Part shown: positions 34,801 to 45,500 of the stretch, piece after piece
How the letters are laid out: each line of letters opens with the position of its first letter
How positions within the stretch are numbered: the stretch's first letter is position 1
Source: Aspidiotus rigidus
Lineage: Eukaryota; Arthropoda; Insecta; Hemiptera; Diaspididae
NCBI GenBank assembly: GCA_035079385.1
Contig: JAVHKY010000052.1
Coordinates: forward strand, 5,518,001 to 5,582,000
Direction of reading: 5' to 3'
DNA: 64,000 nt
Position numbers and translations under genes: made by a program
Notes under the pieces: model-generated
What the model saw: only the letters and a program-made list of their open reading frames with translations
What the model was told of the DNA's origin: nothing
The model's database searches: none

Positions 34801-37800
34801 TTTTTTTTTCAGAACTTTGTGAGAATGCGTGCCTTTTTTTCAATCGTTATCGTTTATAACACTCGTAATTTCATTTGCAATTTTTGGCGCTGAATAAAAA
34901 TGAAAAAATGATTTTACAATTCTGAAATTATTTTGATTTTGTGACTATTTCGAATCTTATTATTCAAAAGCCGACCCTCCTGACCCCTCGAGCATCGAGT
35001 TGTCTCATTCAACATTGTACTCCACCAACTTAACAATTTTTAATGAACACTTTTAATAAATGTCCTCGCATAGTTTTTGTGCGTTGTTATTTTAATTTTC
35101 AACATCTTTGAGTTGTCGTTTTGTAAGGAAGATTTTTATTTTTTTTTCTGTGTAGATCATTCAAAAAATGTCTCATTGGAGAGCAGTAGAACTCCTTCAA
35201 ACGTTTTAGAAAGAGCGGACGAATCCAAATTATCAAAATCTGCAGAAAAAGTAAATAGGATTTTTATTTTTACTCTCCGGTGCGTCAGTAATATTGAACA
35301 TTTTTTCCATTGTTTCAGAGTAAATATAAGAGAGAAAAGGTGAGCGTAAGTTTGATGCGACGTTTAACTAACATAAAAAAGTCTCGCTCACCTCCACCCC
35401 TTCCAACTTATTCAATGGATAGACCTGTTTTCGAGAACGGTAACTCTTCAGCGTTGATACAGGTTGCTCATACTAGGTAAGTCGAGAAAAAGCGAGTGAT
35501 GTGTATTAGACACCGAAAGTAATGCACAAATTGCACATTGTTCTTAGTTTATCATGTCTGTGTTCTGTGAATTGTCTATTTACTGTGACACGCTTATTTG
35601 TACTTCGAGTAGATTCAGTTATCGTCACCGAATAAATTTCTAATTTTTTGGACTGCATAATAACGCTACACAACAATTTTCAAATGTTTGAAGAACCGCG
35701 GAATCAGACCGGGCTATTTTGAATGCTTAATTGAATTCTGGTCTTCATTTCCGATATCCGCTCTTCAACTATTGTATCTTATCTTATCGACAATAATAAA
35801 ACTCATTAATCTACGTTGGGTATTTAGTGGACCCATATGAATTGGAAAATTAGGAGAGCGAATATTTGTATATGTAAGGACCACGAATGCATTCAGCGTT
35901 CATGATGTTATTTGAAATCTTATGGTGTCATCTGTCTTTTTGACTTTAATTCATAAATGGGGATGATACGCGATCTCATTTAAGAATTCTTGAAACCTCA
36001 TTGAGATGACGTTGATATTCCTTGAAAATAACAGTTTTGAGATCGCTCCAAAATGACTATTATTTTTATTTAAATTCTTCCAAAGATCTTGAAATCGTTA
36101 CGCGGGTGGTTGTTTGTCAAAATTCTACGAATTCTCATCTCATCAAAAGATCATTTTTTGAGGTTCAATCATAAATTTTCGAGAAAGACTGCTGTGTTAC
36201 ATCAGTTCTTTTTAAACTCTTGTATGGGATCTTTAAATTGCAATATTGAGAAATTTTTATTGTATTCGTGTGAAAATCGTGAAGAAGATTGCATTTGCCG
36301 TATGAATATTGCTCCTTATGTGTTACGCGTGCGTGTTACTGTTTTATTATTCGTACTCATATTTCTCCGTAAATTGGGTCAAACGAATTATGTTGCAGAT
36401 CAGATTCTTGTCCGAGTCGATTATCCTATGGTTCACCAATTAACACCTCGAACCATCAAACTAATCTAACTGAGGGCTCACAACGTGCTAAGCATAAACA
36501 AAGAACTTCTCTGCAAAATCAATTCACGAGGTAAAATTACTAACATGAGTATTTTTTGTCTTTGATAAAGTTGTATCGCTATTTTTCGTGCACCAAATTT
36601 ATAGTTGCCATTTTTGTAATGTGACTATGGAATGTAAAAATTTTTATAATCGAAAATTCCATTTTCCATTGAATTAATTTTCCTTCAATATCAATCTTTG
36701 ACTATATAACACTGGCGTTTATGCACTAAGCTATTGCGACTCAAACTCGCGAAAAAGTAGTAAACAGGGAAATAGTATGCCAAGTCCTTTGTGTCGGTAG
36801 GAGATGCTTTTACTTTTCCGCGTTCTCATCCGCACTGCACTGCCGATATTCGATTATCCGTTGTACTATGGATTGTATTATCATCCACGCTCGGCCAATA
36901 TAGTAGTATATGGGCGACAGCTGAGTACATATACACCAGTATTATTTTAGTCAAAATATATATACGTAGATCGATTATTATTTTCTAAGGATAAATTTAA
37001 TTTACTGCATTTCCTCTCTTCTGCTATACCTACGTATACATTTTGTAGAACATGCGACGTTGATACATCAACATTTTCTTCTAACGCTACCAACATGAAA
37101 AAAGAAGATACATTGGTTATCAACCACCGGAAATCAAGTTCGTTGGATACAACAGCCTTCGTTGGACTTGTTCCACCTGTGCAAGAAAGGTCAGTAGTTT
37201 TACGTCGTTGAAATAATTAGCAATTTCCAAATACCTTCGTTTGTATGAGATGGAATTTATGGAAAGGGACTTCTATAACTTCGGGTATCAAAGAAGGGAG
37301 GGTGGAGGGAGGATCTTGTTTTGAAATAGTATTTGCTTCTTAACTGTGATACAATTTTCTACTGGTGGAGGATCGGGGGGTCGTTGGAAGAAGCAAGTAA
37401 TGAGAAGTTGCAACGGGTCCATGCAGGGAAAGATTAGTCTGAAGTTTTTACGTGAATTACATTAAATTTTGGGATTGATTTCGGTGAAAAAAACTAAGTT
37501 TGATAATCTATTTTCAAATTATATCATTCAGATAATTTTTCGTTTCTCGTTAATTAAAAGATGAGAAATTGATGTGTCTATCGAAGGTGATACCTGATGA
37601 ATTTTCGTCCCTGTTCCTATGTAACAATGGTTTATTCAAGAGTGGAAATAGATTATGAATATCATAGTTGGCATTTTGAAAAGCCTATTGAATTGTCTGT
37701 GAATTAAAACAAATAACAGGTACCATATCTAAGTTCGCCTCAGCCACTGTAATACTTTAAATAGGTACTATTTTACGTGGCTTGATTAAAACAGGAGCCA

Positions 37801-38164
37801 TACTGGCCTAAACTATTTAAAATAGCCTAAAATTTTTATTTGAATTTTTTCGATGCAATTAAAAAAGAAAAAAAAAAAAACTTGACTATAATGGAAACGG
37901 TATTGAAGTCTGATCTTGGTACCCCTTCATAGATTTTTCCTGGTTTAGAATGTTTCTATATTTCATCTTAAATCATTTATGTTTTTCCTCAGTTATCGAT
38001 GTATTGCGCCTTATCCTCCGAATAGCGAGTTTGAGCTAGAATTACAAGTAGGAGATATAATCTATGTGCAAAAAAAACGCGATGATGGTTGGTATCGAGG
38101 TACTCTACAAAGAAATGGTCGTGCCGGATTGTTTCCAGCTAGCTTCGTCGAAAACGTGCAGTAA
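22839..38164 (+). CDS. POSH: POSH / SH3RF E3 ligase scaffold
   Basis: Exons: 22839-23174, 23257-23330, 23400-23514, 26382-26480, 26604-26740, 26815-26917, 27127-27291, 29344-29564, 29641-29884, 29951-30051, 30163-30330, 30474-30616, 30699-30869, 35156-35250, 35319-35476, 36399-36530, 37049-37189, 37993-38164; 924 residues in frame. The end of exon 7 is uncertain (27306 also keeps phase). Domains: C3HC4 RING (C12, C15, C28, H30, C33, C36, C49, C52), SH3-1 (120-175), SH3-2 (180-252, [10 protein letters not shown]), SH3-3 (533-587, DGWFKG), a [12 protein letters not shown] segment, VPPVQER and SH3-4 (869-924, ending [10 protein letters not shown]). POSH ubiquitinates targets and links active Rac to MLK-MKK-JNK modules at membranes. 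Introns 3 and 13 are swollen by mobile elements. Confidence 0.95.
23700..23995 (+). pseudogene. FLYWCH-like zinc-finger fragment in POSH intron 3
   Basis: One frame reads [19 protein letters not shown], then [12 protein letters not shown]: the hydrophobic-GDRFVY-YWNC order of a FLYWCH finger. After a stop the same frame continues with [18 protein letters not shown], similar to the linker after FLYWCH domains in transposase-derived proteins. It begins without a start and has stops, so it is a dead fragment. FLYWCH fingers spread with MULE-type transposons. Confidence 0.4.
24003..25245. mobile_element. Foldback element with arms of about 260-320 bp
   Basis: The left arm (24003-24262) and right arm (24922-25245) are inverted copies: TCCGACTATTTTTCC against its complement, CAAGAAAGTTACTATTTT in both, and GAGGATTCGCTC next to AACGACCGAAAA. 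The arms differ by many small changes and indels. The centre is non-coding. It lies between the FLYWCH fragment and the Penelope-like element in POSH intron 3. Confidence 0.75.
25255..26105 (-). mobile_element. Penelope-like retroelement 3' part
   Basis: The frame at 25954-25634 encodes a GIY-YIG endonuclease: [20 protein letters not shown], then [10 protein letters not shown], then [10 protein letters not shown]. This is the C-terminal domain of Penelope-like elements. Upstream on the same strand, 26100-25980 encodes [17 protein letters not shown] followed by a stop, matching the thumb of their reverse transcriptase; stops and shifts show decay. Downstream is a candidate hammerhead core. The rest of the reverse transcriptase is missing, a 5' truncation usual in this class. 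Confidence 0.75.
25303..25329 (-). ncRNA. Candidate hammerhead ribozyme core
   Basis: The minus strand reads ACTGATGATGGG, ATAACA, CCCGAAAGT: the two conserved hammerhead boxes CTGATGA and GAAA, separated by a GGG/CCC stem with a short loop. Penelope-like elements are known to carry minimal hammerhead motifs in their terminal repeats, and this one lies about 300 bp after the GIY-YIG stop. Stem III and the cleavage site could not be assigned with confidence. Confidence 0.35.
27735..27850. repeat. AAT-rich simple repeat in POSH intron 7
   Basis: Imperfect (AAT)n and (ATT)n tract followed by (CAA)n. No other structure. Confidence 0.7.
28435..28670 (+). repeat. Two-unit tandem repeat plus dispersed-repeat tail
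   Basis: GTGAGCCCTTGGAGCTAAGT at 28440 is repeated in diverged form as GTGAGCTCTGGGAGCTGATT about 61 bp later, each followed by CGTACAGTAT. The tail at 28610-28670 (GACACGAAACATAATC ... CCAGAAAATTTT) belongs to the dispersed family seen at 12480. Confidence 0.5.
31058..35001. mobile_element. Helentron-like non-autonomous element, copy B, in POSH intron 13
   Basis: Starts GGGTCGGCCCGGGTGACC after a T-run and ends GCCGACCCT, then the hairpin CTCGAGCATCGAG and TTGT: the same plan as copy A (19753-22042). Shared internal blocks include the GTTTGTTTCTTTCA region (33118 against 20940) and the GTGAATAATCATCGATATTA region (34270 against 20765). A copy of the right-end word CCGACCCTCCT at 33174 and a duplicated block GAGCAATCGAGG (33494 and 34492) suggest that two copies are joined. 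It makes up nearly all of this 4.3-kb intron. No coding frame. Confidence 0.5.
33244..33458. mobile_element. Palindromic MITE with 60-bp inverted ends
   Basis: The arms start AGGGCTTTTCC and share ATTCCAAATTG and GTATTCTCCTACGTGT, with about seven mismatches in 60. The flanks fit a TA duplication. It is nested in copy B. Confidence 0.75.
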
Positions 38165-39155
38165 TATCGTACCACGGCTACATTTATTTTGGTTTTTTCT
38201 CCTCCTTTCTTTTTCCCTTCACATTTTACTTTTCCTTTCCATTGCAGTCATCGCATTATTTACCGGAGATCGTAATAATTTGCACTTTCCAACGATGTAA
38301 CTGTATGTATTATGTTCTGTCTGTATCTTTGCGTTAGTCTTCTATCGTATTGTGATTCGTATCGTGAATAATTTAGACCTAAATCATATTTTTATTCGTA
38401 TTATTGTTGCGTATTCAATTTGTGTACGATACTTTCTATGGTATCAATTTTATTTTGGTACACGTGAATGTAAAAAACGGATTTTTTTTTTATATTGTTA
38501 CCCGCGATTTAGTGCTTTTGAGGTAGTTTTTTAATTTCTTCGACTTTATACGTATTAGGCGTATCTTTTATGTAGATTTATAATTGAAACTAGTCTCTCC
38601 TCGTACTCTTTCATTGCTGAATAAAAATCTCTTTTTTAGTTGGGGGTTCATTAAACTGTTACCTTATTCTAGGTTGATAGTTTATCAAAAAAACTATGAA
38701 GAATATGATGAGATATTTTGCAGGCGAGTCTTGCACAGTGCATCTGTATTTGAAAAAATTCTCGTTACGTGTACAAGTACTGCTAAGATGTAACTAATTC
38801 TGTATTCCTACTATGAAATTTTTCTTCTTGTCCGTCAAAAATATAAAGATTAACTACAGTATATTCAGTATTACTGTTCATGACAAAGATATAACTTTTA
38901 TGGACGTACCTTGATTTATATTCAAGTTTTTCTAAACTAGCTTTTCATTTTTTCTATGCGACGTTTCAGACGTATGACCGTTCGTTATCATTGAATATAT
39001 TTAGATGAATAGAATATAATTTTTTGATATGTTATATTCGTGGTTTCATGTTCTTTTAGATCATGTCGTTATCATCGTGTGTATGTGAGAATTATTATTA
39101 CAATTGCTATTTGAAATACTGTGTGTTAGTTTATCTTTCTTTTTCTTTTGAATAG
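38165..39155. other. POSH 3' UTR and intergenic region
   Basis: T-rich 3' untranslated sequence; no other gene is seen before the candidate exon at 39156. Confidence 0.4.
38620..38625 (+). terminator. Candidate POSH polyadenylation signal
   Basis: AATAAA 456 bp after the POSH stop, followed by T-rich sequence. Confidence 0.35.
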
Positions 39156-39291
39156 GCTGTCCATTTCTGACACGAAATTACGTGCGAGTCGACGAATACT
39201 GCAAAAGAGAAGTTCGGCCCGTTCGGTCTTCGTCGTAATGGGTAGTTCAGGAATAGTATCTACTCACCCTGCCTCGTTCATTCATGTTTAG
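39156..39291 (+). CDS. Candidate alternative last exon of POSH
   Basis: A frame of 44 codons follows a strong acceptor (TTTCTTTTTCTTTTGAATAG) and ends at TAG. Read after one base, which fits the phase-2 end of POSH exon 17, it encodes LSISDTKLRASRRILQKR and then SSARSVFVVMGSSG. If used, it would replace SH3-4 with a basic, Ser-rich tail. It could also be chance or part of an untranslated exon of the receptor gene. No homologue is recognised. Confidence 0.3.
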
Positions 39292-39547
39292 CTAATCGAA
39301 TCTTCTATTGTGAATTATCTCTGTCTACCTTTCAAAAGACGTGTCCTGACATCTTTTCACTAGAGCCTGTATATATGCTTCTCGTTTTTGTGCATTCTAA
39401 CTTTAAAAGACGAGCTTTTAACTATTTTTGATTGCTTCAAATCATTTTTATGGAAAAATATACGACAACGGTGATCCTCAGTTCGATGGAGGATTTTTTT
39501 TAATATACATTTTATATCACTTAGGTTGAAAATTTTATTGGTACAGA

Positions 39548-42500
39548 ATGAAACTGAAACTAGGCATATTTTTGCTAGTAGCCATTACTTTTCTGCCGAT
39601 ATTAACGCATGGGCTGTCGTTCTTGGGTCTTTGTGAGTAATTTACGAAGAAAGTGAAAAAGCCAATATCAACGTACGGTTCGGTGAAACTTTAATCGTGT
39701 GTTACAGTTTTCTACAAATGCAATTCTACTCAACACGTTTGTGAGGGAGGAACGTGTCTTGAAACAAAATACGTTTGCGATGGAGTGATTAACTGTTCGG
39801 ACGGCTCTGATGAAGAACCTTCCCAATGCGGTAAGATGTTTGCTTCGTAATTTTTTTGAGCGAAAAAGAGTCTCGTATGAATATTTTTTTCACATTTACT
39901 TAGAAATTAAGAAGTGTTTGACTCCGAAGTACTTCAAATGTGACGATGGGAAGTGTATTCACGCAAATATTTCTCTTTGTGATGGTATTCAGGATTGTAG
40001 CGATGGCTCAGATGAAGAAAAATGTACTTCGGAAGTAAGTTAAGAATAGCTGATGAGATTCAAAATTTTCATGATTTTTACCAAAATATCTTTCTTTTGT
40101 TCAGTGTGTAGTAAGTCATTTTTACTAATCTTATATTGTAGCCCGCGAGCAAGAAAATCGTATCACATGCTTCTTGTGCGAATAATAGTTTCCTTTGTTC
40201 GGACGGTCAATGTATTCCGAAAAGTTGGGTTTGTGATGGTAATGTAGATTGTAGCGATGATGAAACGCTAGGATGCGTTATCAAGGTACGAAAAGTATTT
40301 GTAGTCCGCATCAACAAAGCGAGGAACAAAATTTAAAATTTATCAATATTTTAAATTTGCAGCAAGATTGTGAAAATCACGAATTTATGTGCACCAAGTC
40401 AAAATCATGTATACCAAAATTATTCGTGTGCGATGGTTATCAGGATTGCGCTGATGGAAGCGATGAGCTCTCCTGTGGTAAGTTCCTCCCTTCTAATTAG
40501 TTGAAGTTCGAATTTTTTGTCGTGAGTTGCCAATTTCAGAATCATCAATTAAAAGTAGATTGATGTTCGAAGCTGATATGGTAAACGAAAATTGAAGTTG
40601 CAAATACCTGAAAAGATGAGGAAAGGCGGGCTATGACACTATGCTCGTTTTTTATAGAACTTTCCATTCTCTTTCTTTTATTTTACGATGGAGATGTGAT
40701 GTATCATTTTCTTACTATTATTTGTCATTTATTTTCTTCTTTTTTTTTTTTGGTCAGAAACGAAATATCAGCCCATCGTTATGAACAACTGTACCAGGAA
40801 AAACTTTAAATTTGCTTGTAAAGATAATCTAAAATGCATTGATCTACATAGTGTTTGCGATGGTAAAAAAGATTGTTATGATTATTCCGACGAGGATTAC
40901 TTCTGTCAAATATCGTGTAAGCATCACTTTTATTTATTCTACTTTTCAGTACGAAAGTAATGCGTCAATCATATTGTGAATATATTGCCATGTTTTATGT
41001 TTTTTCTGAATCCCTATCCTAATTTTGAAATTTTCGTCTGGGCGTCCGTACAACCACAATCTTGGGACTTGGAAAATATTCATCGCCGAGGTTTACATCT
41101 CGGCCCTAAATCAGGCAAAGTTTGTCTCCTCAAATGATCAGCTCGTTCTTTCTGCTTCTTTCTTACCTTAATCAATCGTTTTATCTCAACGGTATGTACG
41201 AGGTCTCTCAGCCTCTATTGTAGGCTGTTCATTGCCCAACTTCTTCCATTTCTATGGAATGCCCGATTACTAGGGACATTTTTATCTAGTACTCACTCAC
41301 AGCAACTCGTCATTCCGCGGTATAGTAAAAGACCTATATTTTGAGTGAACGCAAAATTTTCTCATCAATTAATTACCGTTAACCACCGTAAAACAAAAGT
41401 AAAAATGCTTAATAATGAGCTCCGTGTCTTTGCTCTTTTCTCCTATCTACTTCCAACATTTTCGTCCACTCTACATTTACCTGGTACAAGGCTAGAGAGC
41501 TGAAACAGGCATGAAACATGATCTTCATCATTTGCGCTGCAATGAAAATGATTTATGTTACTGCGATATGAAGCACTACTCTACCTTCTGCGGTTCCGCA
41601 GTTGGATAGAAAATTTTTTTAGTATATTTCATCCTTTGTGATCCTGTAAAACGTCCTGCCGTTTCTCGAAAAATTTGAGGAAACCTTTATACTATCAATG
41701 TCGTTTCTACCGTCACTTTTTCTGTTTCTGATAAGGCTAGGTACCCTAAAATTCCTCTTCATGTCTTTCTGCCATTCATTCTCGTTAGGCTATATATCCA
41801 CTCGGTTTCACTCGAATATTCCTCACACAGCGATGGTTGATGTTGAGTTGCGATCTTGGAAATAATTTCAGTTCTTAATTTGTCAGTCAACCGTTTTATT
41901 TTGGGTCACTCTAATTTTTCTTCTCTAGTCTCTCGTCCGAGACATTTCTGAGCTTTGCAAGATACCTAACGCTGATAACACACAAGAGTTAAGGTCGAAC
42001 TTTCTACTCCTTCACTGAAATTATGCTGCAGCAGATCGGTGCGAAGTGCTAAAGTTAACCTTTCATTTATTGTAAAAAGCGTGAAACTTGGTAGCCTATA
42101 ATTGCAGGTTTATTGACTGGAAGAAGTTGATCCACATAAGTGTATGAAATATTTCTTTTAGTCAAGGATTTGTATGAATTCCTGTATGACTATAATCACT
42201 GAATCCAAAAAGAGAAGGTTCAAAAAATTCTTCGACTTCAGAAAGCGCCAAAAAAAAGTAAAATTAAAAATTAAAAATTTTGAATTTATGCATTTACCGT
42301 AGAATCTGGGAAAAACACGAATTTCGGGTAGAATCTGGGGAAAACACTAAAAATACTCATTCGGACCCCTAGAGGAGGCCTAGGAGTCGTACTTCCAATT
42401 GTGGATGTACGAATCTTCCTGGAGGTCTGAAGAATTTTTTCAGTATCTTTCCCAAATTTCACATTGAATTCCCCCCCCCCCCCCCTCCCGAAAAAAAGTA

Positions 42501-45500
42501 AAGATATTTTGAATACATTTTTATTTCGATTTTACTTATTTAATTTTATTTATTTATTTATTTTTTTTTTTGCGGAGAGGGGGGATATTTCAGACACTTA
42601 CGGATATCAACTCCTCCAGTTAAGCGACCTACAATTGTGGGGCTCCTATGGGGTTCCAACAGTGGCGCCATGGCTCAATTGGTTTGTTCGCGTATCCTGA
42701 ATATCGATACCAAGTGTCATGCTTTTGCAAGTTTAGAGTGACCACCTCCCGTGCTATAATTCAAACTTTAAAATTTAAACTTCATCAGTCGAGTGACACG
42801 TCGCGTCTATTTGTCCTTTTCCTTGTCTTTTTGTCAAAAAAAATAGACCCGACAAGAAAAAATTAGATGCCATTGCAGTCGTGCAATGGCAGTGGGGATA
42901 CCGCTGTCCCGAGTCCCCTAAAAGCTTGAAGTTTTCCAAGTCCTAAAATCATGACGTGACAACTTAGACGCGCTGCAATGTCAAGGAAGCCGTCGTCTTT
43001 CCAAGTCCCCCTCCTATCATATATAGCTCGGAGGTAGGAAGTTTTCCAAGTCCCCCCCCCCCTCTCCGTGACATCATCAACCTCGCTCGCGCTCGCGGAC
43101 GAAAAATTCCTGGAAGTACTCCCAACAAAATGAATAGCGGGTTCCCCGCTAAAGAAAAAATTTGCATAAAAAATTTTCCGTATTGAACACAAAGCAACTG
43201 CATGAACACATTGCATGAAAAAAAATACTTAATTGGGAACCGGTTTTATGGGAGAGGGGGGGGGGGGGGTCATATTTAAAAAAAAAATTCAACAAGACAA
43301 AAAAACGAAAATAATATTTAAAATAAATAAACGTAAAAAGCGAAAAATAAGAACTCGGTTATGCTATCGTACTGGGAGAGTTTTCTTTTTCAATTGTTCG
43401 TACTCACATAATTTTATGTTTCTTTTTTTTCTCTCTCTCTCAACGTGCTGCTGGTATTGTGTACGCTTTTTTTTTACATTTATTCCGTTAATTTCACTTT
43501 TTCTTTATATTAGCTTCTGTTTTGCGTTAATTTTTAATTTCTTTTACGTGCGATAAAGTCCATTCAAAAAAATTTTATTGTTTCTCTCGTATTTTTTACA
43601 AATTATAATCTTATTTTTCAGCTCTCAGTCATTGTATCAATTGTACTCACAGATGCGTCGATACACCGGAAGGCGGACTATGTTTATGCGATTCTGGTTA
43701 TACTTTAGGGGACAACAATAAGTGTATAGGTATTTGTTATCGTTTTCTTGATATTTTTGGATTCCGTCTTTCTGTACTTCAATCTCTTTTATTCTTTGTC
43801 ATTTTATAGACGTGAATGAATGTGAAATATACGGAATTTGCGATCAGGAATGCGTTAATACAGCCGGATCATATCACTGCGCTTGTGATTCGAATTACAT
43901 TTTGCAAGTTGATGGACGCACTTGTTTTATTAAAGGTGAATAAATTGAATGTTTTTAATTTTTCAGTGAATTATCTCGGTCTTACGCATATACGTGTGTT
44001 TTTATAGATGGTGAAACCACCCTCGTCTACTCATTGAGTCACGCCATCAAGGAACTTACGTTGAGAAATCGCACCCAGTATCTCTACTTCGAAAATATTC
44101 CATTTACCATAGGTATTTCTGCAGTTGGCCAAGATTTGTATTGGACACACGGTGGAAACGGTTCTCAGTCTATTATGAAGGCTCGCGATTGTCAAAATAA
44201 CGGATGTCGAGAACAAGAAATGATCATCACAAATGGTACGAATGTGAGAGGAAAAGGAGCATCTATCACATGGCGTGACATCTGAGGTTTCAACTCTTCC
44301 TGTTTTCCACAGGTTTGGGAGCGCCGGAAGACGTAGCCCTAGACTGGATCACTCGTAATATTTACTTCAGCGATAACAAATATAAACACATCGTAGCTTG
44401 TTCAGGCGACGGATATGTTTGCACGGTTCTTCATATGGCGCCAGTCCTCGATAAGCCGAGAGATATAACATTAATTCCGGAACGAGGGTATGTCTTGTAC
44501 AAACTTACAAGGCTATTTTTGGATTATTTTCCAAAAAATAGATTATTTGTTCATCTAGGTTGATGTTCTGGACTGATTGGGGTAAAAGACCTCATATTGG
44601 CCGCTCTGGTATGGATGGTTCAAATGCGACAGAATTTATTTCGGAGGACGTAATGTGGCCGAACGGTGTTGCGATAGATTTGCCCAATGAGCGATTGTAT
44701 TGGGTCGAGGCAAAAAATAGGAGGGTGGAAACGATCAAATTGGATCGGACCGACAGACGAGTAAGTTTTTATCTCGCCATGGTCGTATCTTGGTAATACG
44801 GATGCTCTCCCTGTCTAGAATATGTTGTATCAACCCTCCTTTTCTTATTTCTCAGATTGGTATTTGAAATTTTTGAATCAACATTTGTCAATCGGCTTTT
44901 GTTTCTAGATCATCTTATCGGAATCTATTCATCACCCATTAAGCGTGGCTGTATTCGAGAACAAACTTTATTGGAGCGACCTCACTGATAAAGAAATTCA
45001 TTCGTGCGATAAATTTACAGGAAAAGGAAGACAAAGTATAACTCGCGAGAATTATGACAATATTCACGTCATTCATATTCGGCATCCTTTATTGGAGCAA
45101 ACGAAAGTGAGTTACACGGAATTTGAAATTGTGTTTGCGGTATGAGGAACGGTGAAGCAATGGACAGACTTGCGTGAGCTTTCATCATTCAATGTTTCCA
45201 TAATGTCGCTTTCGAATTTACTGTCATTAAAAAAATAACCAATCCGCAATCCGATGTAGCCTTGATTGTGGTTTGCTTCAATTTATTTCAAAGACTTGGA
45301 AAAATGTTGCTCTTCGGGAATTTTTCCAAATCCCCTTTTCTTATATCGATACCGTAGAACGAATACCTCGTAAGCCATTAAAAAAAAATCGACATAACAG
45401 CTATTTTTCACGTTTCTCATACTCCGCAATCCAAAAATGACAAAAAATTTGTGGCTTACGAGGTATTCGGTCTACGGTATCGATATATAGCTTGATGATC

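Noticed and set aside
36089..36469. ORF of 126 codons in POSH intron 15
   Set aside because: It overlaps the real exon 36399-36530 in a different frame and has a low-complexity composition.
42463..42866. ORFs and tRNA A-box-like word in receptor intron 6
   Set aside because: The A-box word has no matching B box, and the ORFs run through homopolymer tracts.
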